From NCBI GenBank assembly GCA_903949225.1, contig CAJAYZ010000262.1:1-11478 (forward strand): 11,478 bases of DNA. The letters are read 5' to 3'. The notes beneath the pieces were generated by a model. That model was not told the DNA's origin and ran no database searches. It worked only from the letters and a program-made list of their open reading frames with translations. A program made the translations under genes and the position numbers. Below are positions 6,166 through 11,478 of the stretch, one piece after another; position 1 is the first letter of the stretch; each line of letters begins with the position of its first letter. This DNA comes from an uncultured Planctomycetaceae bacterium. Lineage in GTDB: Bacteria; Planctomycetota; Planctomycetia; Pirellulales; UBA1268.

Positions 6166-7551
6166 TCAGTCGGCAACGTGCCGGTAGGCGCCGTTGTTGG
6201 CGGCGGCAAGAACCTGAAGAAACTGGGCCAGGCCGTTGTCGGGCATGATCCCGATCGTGTGAAGCGAGAGGCGCCGGTTTTTATTCGCCTCGGCGACGAA
6301 GCGAATGATCTGGGCAGGGTCGATGATTCGCCCAGCCGTCGGCTTGCCGTCAGAGAGAAAAAAGATCGCCTCGGCGTCGTAGCGGAAGGCGGTGTCGAGG
6401 GCGTCGAACGACGCAGTCTTCCCCGCGGCCACAAGGGCGCTGACATAGGCCGCGGCCGACCGCTTCGCATCGTCGCCGGCGGCGACGAGTTGCGGCTGCC
6501 ACGCGCGGGCGGCGTCGCTGAAGGAGACGACGGTGAAGGCGACGAGAGGGTCGAGGGTGTGGATCGCCGAGACGAGCTCGCGCTTCGCCGTCTCCATCCG
6601 TTCCCCCTCCATGCTCAACGAGGTGTCGATCACGAACACGATCCGGTCGGCATAGACCGGGATCTCGTAGTAGGCATTGCCGGCATTCTCCGGAGCGACG
6701 GTTGGCGGCGGATAGAACGGTGCCCTTGGGGGAAACTCGAAGCCCTCCCCTTCCGCATTCCACCAGGCCCGCCAGGCATCGGCGTCGACGCCGTTGTTTT
6801 TTCCGCTGATCGCGGCAAGGTAGCCGGCGACGTCGGCCCGGACCTCACCGGGGAGCGCGTCGAGCAGATCGACGAGCGTCACCACCGCGGCGGGGCCATG
6901 GAGATTGATTAGGCCGCGGACAACGCCGCGCCGAAACGAGAAGTCGGTAGCGAAGAACTGCAGCTTGGAAAGTGACCGGAGGACCGCGACGCCAAGGTCG
7001 CCATCAGTGGCGGCCGCGGTGGCGATCCCCCAACAGAGCGGCCCGCCCTTGGCGACGCTGCCGCTGTCGAGGATCGCAAACAGGCTCTCCGGGGTCTCTG
7101 GATCCTCCGCGGCGAGGAGCGCTGCGGCCAACCCGATGGCGACCGGGCCGGGGAGGGCTTTTCCCTTCAGCTCGCGGTCGAGCAGATCGTGGAGATGGCT
7201 GCGGACGTCGGCGACCGCCGCGGGATCGATCGCAGGAGGGGAAGGCTCCCCGTCGGTCTTCGGCGACATTCCGGCCAGTCCCGCCAAGGCGCGGCGCGCT
7301 GCGGAACGGGTCGGCTCGTCCTTGGCCTTCAGTCCGAGGCGGATGATCGTGTCGACCGATTCCGCAGTCGGGATTTCCGCGAGCCGCTCGAAGGCTCCCT
7401 GCCGCTTTCCCGGCTGGTTCGACTTCACCGCTGCTTGGGCGTCGCGCTTTGCCGCGGCGAAGTCGCCGCTTTGGGGCAAGGCCGAGCGCGGGGCTCCCAA
7501 AAGCGCCACGGCGGCGAGGATCGCGAGGATGAAGGGGCGGGGCGCGGGCAC
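6166..7551 (-). CDS. Secreted HEAT-like/VWA-domain protein
   Basis: The protein has 461 residues from GTG 7551. The frame is open upstream to 7983, but that part is antisense-like shadow of the preceding gene. The GTG lies just after that gene's TGA (7556-7554) and opens a signal peptide (VPAPRPFILAILAAVALLGAPRSA). There is no independent Shine-Dalgarno, so translational coupling is likely. Residues about 30-270 are alanine/leucine-rich helices of HEAT-like type, ending in DAWRAWWNAEG, a feature of planctomycete HEAT proteins. After a proline-rich linker (273-285), the VWA domain begins near 301. Its MIDAS metal site is complete: DTSLS (309-313), Thr379 in GKTASFD, and Asp401 in LSDGKPTAG. 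A metal-dependent protein-binding role outside the cytoplasm is inferred. The partner is unknown; the coupled ceramidase-like protein is the obvious candidate. Confidence 0.9.
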   Translation of the reverse strand: MPAPRPFILAILAAVALLGAPRSALPQSGDFAAAKRDAQAAVKSNQPGKRQGAFERLAEIPTAESVDTIIRLGLKAKDEPTRSAARRALAGLAGMSPKTDGEPSPPAIDPAAVADVRSHLHDLLDRELKGKALPGPVAIGLAAALLAAEDPETPESLFAILDSGSVAKGGPLCWGIATAAATDGDLGVAVLRSLSKLQFFATDFSFRRGVVRGLINLHGPAAVVTLVDLLDALPGEVRADVAGYLAAISGKNNGVDADAWRAWWNAEGEGFEFPPRAPFYPPPTVAPENAGNAYYEIPVYADRIVFVIDTSLSMEGERMETAKRELVSAIHTLDPLVAFTVVSFSDAARAWQPQLVAAGDDAKRSAAAYVSALVAAGKTASFDALDTAFRYDAEAIFFLSDGKPTAGRIIDPAQIIRFVAEANKNRRLSLHTIGIMPDNGLAQFLQVLAAANNGAYRHVAD

Positions 7552-7553
7552 GG

Positions 7554-9134
7554 TCAATCCAATTCCGGTGGGAGGTTGCCATACGACCAAGGCTGCCCCT
7601 GAAACGACGGGGCCGGGGCGGGCACCGGGACAGCGCCCGGGGTGAGCTCGGCGGCGAGGCCTTTGAGGGCATCGCAGATCGTGCGGCCGGCTGTGGGAAT
7701 GAGGTTTGAGTAGCTTGTCAGCCGCGTCTCGTAGCCGCCGCCACGGGGGCCCATGGCGTCTTCGGTGGGCACGTAGCCGATGCAGTCGTTGGCGAGCGAC
7801 ACCGGGAAGGTGACGGGGAACGGGCCGGCCGCCTTGAGCTCGAGGCCGTAGTCGACGAAGTATTCGGCCGGGCAGCTCAGGAAGACCGCCGGGCCGACTT
7901 GAATCGCCTGGACCTCGACCGGCGCGACTGGCTCGCGCTTGAGACGGGCTTCGAGGAGGACGATCTCCTTGGCAAACGTCCATTCCGTCGGGTCGACCTT
8001 CACCTCGGGGCCAGCTTGGACGAGCTTGAGTGAACGGGCGACGCGCTCAGGGCTGGGAGTGCGGCGCGGGATCTCGAGCGTGCGCGACCGGGCGGCGAGG
8101 GGGAGGAGCGGCGCAGCGGAGGGCTCGAGGCCGAGGAGTGCCGTGGCCGCGGCAGCGCCGACCGCCGAGCCGAGGCGACGCGCGGCGACATTGCCGAACT
8201 GCGGATAGGCGTGGGGATTGCGGTTGTTGACCTGCGTCACGTCGCCGGCCATCCCTGCAGTGAAGACGACGATGCAGCCGTCGCCGAGGGCGCCACGGAT
8301 CGTGCGTTCGACATGCTCGACGTAGTCGGCAGAGATGCCCGGGGGGCCGGTCGTGGCGTGGCAGGCGAAGTTGACGACGACGCCGAGGCAGTCGCCGGCC
8401 GCGTTCCAGGCGCCGAGAACGCCGACCTGCGGATCGATCCCCCCGGCGGGGCCGAGGATGTCGGGATTGCCGACGCCCGGGTGGGTCATCGTCAAGCCGC
8501 TCCGCATCCGAAAGCGGCGATTGAAGGCCACCCCTTCGGCCTTTCCCTGCCCTGCAACGGCCTTCGCCTCGACGCGCGCGGCGTGGGCGGCGGTGACGGC
8601 GGCAGCGATCCCTTCGACGACTTTTTCGAGGTAGTCGGGGGATGCGACGACGGTCTTCTCATAGGCGAGCTCGCGGACGAGATCAGACTCGCCGTCGAAC
8701 TCACCGGGGAGGATCATTCCCGTCGGTCCGCCAGCGTGGGTGTGTGAGGCGGCGATCATCACCCGCTCCCCCGGGATCCCGGTCCGTTCCGTGATCCGCC
8801 GCCGGGCCTCGACGACTTGCGGCTTGCGGATGAGGAGGGCGTCAAGGCCGACGATTGCCACCGGGCCTGTGCCGTCGTCGAAGACCGCGGCCCGGGCCTT
8901 ACAGGCATCGTGGAAAGCCGTAAGCCGGGCCTTGCCATAGCCCCCTGGCGCCTCGTCCCCCACCTTGGGGCTGACGTCAACTTCGGCAAAGCCGGCGCGG
9001 AAGGACGTGGCCGGGGCGTCGTCAGCCGCGCGAGCCGCCATCGGAGTGAAGGCCGCAAGCCCAAGGAGAGGGAGGATCATGAGGAGGGGCATCAATCCCC
9101 TCCCCGTTCGTCCCGATCGTCGCGTCGTCAGCAT
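7554..9134 (-). CDS. Secreted neutral/alkaline ceramidase-like hydrolase
   Basis: The protein has 526 residues. ATG 9134 has GGAG seven bases upstream (9142-9145); the in-frame GTG at 9149 overlaps that site and is less likely. The N-terminus (basic TTRRSGRTGRG, then LMPLLMILPLLGLAAF, then AARA) is a signal peptide. The domain starts at FRAGFAEVDVSPKVGD (45-60), as in the neutral/alkaline non-lysosomal ceramidase family. Probable zinc ligands are in SHTHAGG (130-136) and NFACHATT (255-262). CPAEYFVDYG (421-430) and LANDCIGYVPTEDA (447-460) with GGGYET (465-470) are also family blocks. The position of the ceramidase nucleophile motif GDVSPN reads GDVTQVNN (297-304), with Thr300 in place of Ser. 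True ceramidases also carry a C-terminal domain that is absent here. Amidase or other hydrolase activity on an unknown substrate is inferred; ceramide hydrolysis is not supported. Confidence 0.88.
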   Translation of the reverse strand: MLTTRRSGRTGRGLMPLLMILPLLGLAAFTPMAARAADDAPATSFRAGFAEVDVSPKVGDEAPGGYGKARLTAFHDACKARAAVFDDGTGPVAIVGLDALLIRKPQVVEARRRITERTGIPGERVMIAASHTHAGGPTGMILPGEFDGESDLVRELAYEKTVVASPDYLEKVVEGIAAAVTAAHAARVEAKAVAGQGKAEGVAFNRRFRMRSGLTMTHPGVGNPDILGPAGGIDPQVGVLGAWNAAGDCLGVVVNFACHATTGPPGISADYVEHVERTIRGALGDGCIVVFTAGMAGDVTQVNNRNPHAYPQFGNVAARRLGSAVGAAAATALLGLEPSAAPLLPLAARSRTLEIPRRTPSPERVARSLKLVQAGPEVKVDPTEWTFAKEIVLLEARLKREPVAPVEVQAIQVGPAVFLSCPAEYFVDYGLELKAAGPFPVTFPVSLANDCIGYVPTEDAMGPRGGGYETRLTSYSNLIPTAGRTICDALKGLAAELTPGAVPVPAPAPSFQGQPWSYGNLPPELD

Positions 9135-9285
9135 CGCTTCTCTCCCCACGACCTCCGGCCACGATCCCCAGGCCCCAAGGATACGCCGGGCCGGGCCGGT
9201 CCTGCCACCGTTCCCTCTGGGGGTGGTTAGACTCTTTCCCCATGGCGCCCGAGCGATGCGTTGGACTGACCCTGGGACCGCTGTT
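9135..9285. other. Divergent intergenic region, about 150 bp
   Basis: It lies between the leftward ceramidase-like gene and the rightward GIY-YIG gene, so it should hold promoters for both blocks. It contains the palindromic tract CCGGGCCGGGCCGG (9186-9199) and CCACC / GGTGG pairing at about 9206-9227. TAGACT near 9229-9234 resembles a weak -10 element for the rightward block, but no matching -35 is seen. No promoter is claimed. Confidence 0.35.
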
Positions 9286-9618
9286 GTGGCATCGACCTGG
9301 ACGGTCTATCTCGTGCGCTGCCGCGACGGCTCGCTCTACACCGGGATCACCACCGATCTCGACCGCCGCCTCGCCGCCCACAATGCCGGCACCGCGTCGC
9401 GCTACACGCGGAGTCGGCTGCCGGTGAAGCTCGTCCACGAAGAGCTGGGCTTCACCCACAGCTCGGCTTTGAAGCGCGAAGCGGCCATCAAGCGGCTTCC
9501 GCGCCCCAAAAAGCTCGCGCTGTTGGCCGAGCGACCTGTGTCACCAAAGGCCAAGCACACCACGCCGCGTAACCCCACACGACCGAGGAGAGGGCGCACG
9601 CCCCGAACGCCCCAGTGA
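9286..9618 (+). CDS. GIY-YIG nuclease-superfamily protein (UPF0213/YhbQ-like)
   Basis: The protein has 110 residues from GTG 9286, which aligns with the usual N-terminus of the family (MxxxWxVYLxRC). ATG 9256, in frame, would add ten residues. Frame upstream of that is a shadow. The fold is visible as TVYLVRCRDGSLYTGITTD (6-24): VY and YTG stand for the GIY and YIG motifs. Conserved Arg28/Arg29 and HN (32-33) follow, and the catalytic-type Glu65 lies in ALKREAAIKR, so the nuclease core looks intact. Stand-alone members are small and mostly uncharacterised; some act on nucleic acids. A 25-30 residue basic tail (AKHTTPRNPTRPRRGRTP) extends past the core and may help bind nucleic acid. Its TGA overlaps the next gene's GTG by four bases. 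Confidence 0.88.
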   Translation: MASTWTVYLVRCRDGSLYTGITTDLDRRLAAHNAGTASRYTRSRLPVKLVHEELGFTHSSALKREAAIKRLPRPKKLALLAERPVSPKAKHTTPRNPTRPRRGRTPRTPQ

Positions 9619-10307
9619 AGAAGACGACGCTTCTCGACACCGCCACGACGCCCGATGGCAAGCCGCTCTCGCTTTTCTCCCATGACACCGACCGGATCAT
9701 TCGCGTCGGTGGGATCGAGCTGATGTCGACCCGGCAGCACCATTCCGAGGAGCGGCTCGGCGAACTCGCCTGCGAGGGGCTCGCGGCTGTGCGGGCCCCG
9801 CGGGTGCTCATCGGTGGGCTGGGCATGAGCTTCACGCTCCGGGCCGTGCTGCGGATGCTTCCCGATGACGGGCAGGTCACCGTGGCGGAGCTCATCCCGG
9901 CCGTCGTCCGTTGGAATCGCGACCCGGCCCTCGGGCTCGGGGCCGACTGCCTCGCCGACGAAAGAGTGACAATTTTTCAGGGGGATGTCGCCGAGTGTCT
10001 CCGCGAGGAGGCCGGTCGGTACGACGCTGTGATTCTCGATGTCGACAATGGCACCAGCGCCCTGACGGCCCGCGGCAACGACCGTCTCTACCAGGCCACC
10101 GGCGTCGGGCAGGTGCGGCGGGCGCTCGGGCCGGGTGGCTGCGCGGCCTACTGGTCGGCCCATGACGACCCGGCGTTTGTCGAGCTGCTCGAGGCGAGCG
10201 GCTTCGAAGTTGCGGTGGAACGGGTTCGGCCGCATGCCAAGGCGCGCGGGGGAAGCTCCCACTTTCTTTTTCTTGCCCATGTGGCGTCGGGGGGGCAACG
10301 CCGATGA
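9615..10307 (+). CDS. Spermidine-synthase-like class I methyltransferase-fold protein
   Basis: The protein has 230 residues. GTG 9615 overlaps the upstream stop in GTGA; no Shine-Dalgarno is visible, so translational coupling is likely. The N-terminal strand region (IIRVGGIELMSTRQHHSEE, 28-46) and the Rossmann core VLIGGLGMSF (64-73) place it in the spermidine-synthase-like superfamily. Glu92 in VAELIPAVV is the acidic residue that ends beta-2. LDVDNGTSAL (141-150) stands where aminopropyltransferases have their catalytic Asp motif. Classical SpeE has GGGDG and D-x-x-D-P-type motifs; here they are GGLGM and DVDNG, so spermidine synthesis is doubtful despite the likely automatic annotation. 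Relatives with this GGLGM/DVDNG pattern are, as I recall, widespread small proteins of unknown function. It is probably cytoplasmic. The stop overlaps the transporter's start by four bases. Confidence 0.85.
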   Translation: MKKTTLLDTATTPDGKPLSLFSHDTDRIIRVGGIELMSTRQHHSEERLGELACEGLAAVRAPRVLIGGLGMSFTLRAVLRMLPDDGQVTVAELIPAVVRWNRDPALGLGADCLADERVTIFQGDVAECLREEAGRYDAVILDVDNGTSALTARGNDRLYQATGVGQVRRALGPGGCAAYWSAHDDPAFVELLEASGFEVAVERVRPHAKARGGSSHFLFLAHVASGGQRR

Positions 10308-11257
10308 AACTCCTCGACAGCCTGGCCAATGCCTTTCCCGTCTGGGTGCTCGTCGCCTGCGGCCTGGCACTTGTGCAGCCGGAACTGTTCACCTGGTTTC
10401 GCGGCAACGCGATTGTCGTCGGGCTCGCCGTGATCATGCTCGGCATGGGGCTGACGCTCTCGATCGACGACTTCCGCCGCGTCGCCTCGCGGCCAGGCGC
10501 TGTCGTGGCCGGGTTTGTCGGCCAGTTCCTCATCATGCCACTCGCCGGGTGGAGCGTGGCGACGCTCCTCGATCTCGACACGCCGTTCGCTGTCGGATTG
10601 ATCCTCGTGGCTTGTTGCCCCGGAGGCACCGCATCGAACGTCGTCACGTATCTGGCCCGGGCCGACGTCGCGCTCTCCGTGATCATGACGACCTGCACGA
10701 CGCTCGCGGCGGTGATCCTCACGCCGCTGCTCACGAAGCTCCTCGCCGGCCGGCTCGTCGAGGTCGATGCCTTCGGGCTGTTTCTCTCTACGCTTCAGGT
10801 CGTCGTCCTGCCGGTCGTCGCCGGGATGGCGGTCAACCGCTGGCTACCGGGGGTCGTGCGTCGCGTTCTCCCGATCGCGCCGCTGGTGAGCGTGATCACG
10901 ATCGCGCTTGTGTGTGCGAGCATCATCGGCCAGAACGCCGCCGCCGTCCGTTCCGCCGGGCCCAGGCTCCTCGGTGCCGTGCTCCTCCTGCATGGGTTCG
11001 GCTTCGGCGTCGGGTATCTCTGGGCCCGCCTCTTTGGCTACGACGCGATGATCGCCCGGACGATCTCGATCGAGGTGGGGATGCAAAACTCTGGCCTGGG
11101 CGTCGTTCTCGCCCAGCGTCACTTTCCTGCCGATCCCCTCGCGGCCGTCCCGTGCGCCATTTCGAGCGTCGTCCATTCGTGCCTGGGAAGCTTGCTCGCC
11201 GGCTGGTGGCGGCTGCGGCCGGCTGGCAAGGGGTGCCCTGAATCCGACAGCCGCTGA
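10304..11257 (+). CDS. BASS-family (bile acid:Na+ symporter type) transporter
   Basis: The protein has 317 residues. ATG 10304 overlaps the upstream TGA (ATGA) and is preceded by a G-rich run. About nine to ten hydrophobic segments span the protein, as expected for the family. The crossover motifs are CCPGGTASN (104-112) and EVGMQNSGLG (257-266). Against the Na+ ligands I recall for the bacterial homologue ASBT_NM (Gln77, Ser114, Asn115, Ser128, Thr132, Glu260, Val261, Met263, Gln264), this protein has Gln74, Ser111, Asn112, Ser125, Thr129, Glu257, Val258, Met260 and Gln261. The offset is a constant three, so both sodium sites look intact. An inner-membrane Na+-coupled importer of an organic anion is inferred. 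Bacterial members carry varied acids such as pantoate or keto acids; the substrate cannot be read here. Confidence 0.93.
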   Translation: MKLLDSLANAFPVWVLVACGLALVQPELFTWFRGNAIVVGLAVIMLGMGLTLSIDDFRRVASRPGAVVAGFVGQFLIMPLAGWSVATLLDLDTPFAVGLILVACCPGGTASNVVTYLARADVALSVIMTTCTTLAAVILTPLLTKLLAGRLVEVDAFGLFLSTLQVVVLPVVAGMAVNRWLPGVVRRVLPIAPLVSVITIALVCASIIGQNAAAVRSAGPRLLGAVLLLHGFGFGVGYLWARLFGYDAMIARTISIEVGMQNSGLGVVLAQRHFPADPLAAVPCAISSVVHSCLGSLLAGWWRLRPAGKGCPESDSR

Positions 11258-11259
11258 AG

Positions 11260-11267
11260 AAGGGGAG
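11260..11267 (+). promoter_or_regulatory. Ribosome-binding site of the MFS transporter gene
   Basis: AAGGGGAG lies three bases before ATG 11271, in the 13-bp gap after the BASS stop. It supports the chosen start and an unbroken transcript from the upstream genes. Confidence 0.5.
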
Positions 11268-11270
11268 CCG

Positions 11271-11478
11271 ATGCCTGGACTGCTCGACAGATCGCGAACG
11301 GTCGCTCCGCCCGGATTCAACCGCTGGCTCGTGCCGCCGGCAGCGCTGTGTATCCATCTGTGCATTGGGATGGCGTATGGCTTCAGCGTCTTCTGGCTCC
11401 CCTTGACCCACGCCGTGGGGATCGATCACAGCGTCGCCCCACCTGCCGGCGCGACGCTCGCTGCCCGACTCGTCTCCA
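11271..11478 (+). CDS. MFS transporter, OFA (oxalate/formate antiporter-like) family, N-terminal part
   Basis: The first 69 codons of a gene that continues past the right edge. The ATG has AAGGGGAG just upstream. After a short basic cytoplasmic start (LLDRSRTVAPPGF) comes NRWLVPPAALCIHLCIGM, then AYGFSVFWLPLTHAVG. This is the characteristic first transmembrane helix of the OFA group of the major facilitator superfamily, whose members exchange or take up small carboxylates. It lies 13 nt after the BASS transporter and is probably in the same operon, so two carboxylate-type carriers would be made together. The family is assigned on one helix only; the remaining helices are outside the window. 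Confidence 0.75.
   Translation, partial: MPGLLDRSRTVAPPGFNRWLVPPAALCIHLCIGMAYGFSVFWLPLTHAVGIDHSVAPPAGATLAARLVS

Noticed and set aside
7552..7983. Upstream extension of the VWA protein
   Set aside because: It lies inside the preceding gene in another frame; the GTG at 7551 immediately after that gene's stop gives a proper signal peptide.
8965..9255. Upstream extension of the GIY-YIG protein
   Set aside because: It is antisense to the start of the ceramidase-like gene and lacks similarity to the family's short N-terminus.
9286..10307. GIY-YIG protein plus methyltransferase-fold protein as a restriction-modification pair
   Set aside because: The second protein is spermidine-synthase-like, without the target-base motif (N/D/S-P-P-Y/F or PC) of DNA methyltransferases, and the GIY-YIG protein is the small YhbQ type without a recognition domain.
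10135..11241. Alternative plus-strand frame of 368 codons across the BASS gene
   Set aside because: Arg/Pro-rich shadow in a different frame; the overlapping frame encodes a clear membrane transporter with conserved motifs.
1..11478. CRISPR array, tRNA, rRNA, insertion sequence or prophage
   Set aside because: No regularly spaced repeats, cloverleaf or rRNA-like tract, transposase, integrase or phage structural gene could be seen by reading both strands.

Overview
The window is GC-rich bacterial chromosome, and the gene content points to a member of the Planctomycetota. It holds two secreted PQQ-like beta-propeller proteins that open with the 'W-x-x-[FI]-x-G-P' signature, a Tat-exported Gfo/Idh/MocA oxidoreductase with a CQKP motif, a neutral-ceramidase-like secreted protein and a secreted HEAT-like/VWA protein. 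Several genes start with GTG and ribosome-binding sites vary in strength. The phylum assignment is inferred from protein families, not from a marker gene.

Layout. (1) 1-941: a leftward gene for an exported, probably TPR-containing protein runs off the left edge. It diverges from a small proline-rich single-pass membrane protein. (2) 987-3600: two divergent secreted beta-propeller proteins share a very short, partly ambiguous 5' region. (3) 3711-4439: a SAM-dependent methyltransferase resembling the betaine-lipid N-methyltransferase BtaB / BTA1 methyltransferase domain. (4) 4440-4718: a 279-bp convergent intergenic region with a strongly palindromic, repeat-rich element. (5) 9134-4719, leftward: ceramidase-like protein, then (2-nt gap) HEAT-like/VWA protein, then (109-nt gap) Tat-exported oxidoreductase. 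(6) 9286-11478, rightward: GIY-YIG protein, spermidine-synthase-like methyltransferase-fold protein and BASS-family transporter, joined by two 4-nt stop/start overlaps. An OFA-type MFS transporter starts 13 nt later and leaves the window.

How the genes fit together. The leftward block 9134-4719 and the propeller pair encode envelope or periplasmic proteins. They look like parts of a planctomycete extracytoplasmic degradative or metabolic repertoire, but no substrate can be read from the sequence. The rightward block ends in two transporters of organic-anion type, so it may be a solute-uptake operon with two cytoplasmic passengers.

I saw no rRNA, tRNA, CRISPR array, transposase, phage gene, toxin-antitoxin pair or recognisable defence system. 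The strongest candidates for something undescribed are the palindromic intergenic element at 4512-4646, the BtaB-like methyltransferase without a visible BtaA partner, and the coupled ceramidase-like/VWA pair in which a threonine sits where ceramidases have their serine nucleophile. None amounts to a demonstrated new system.
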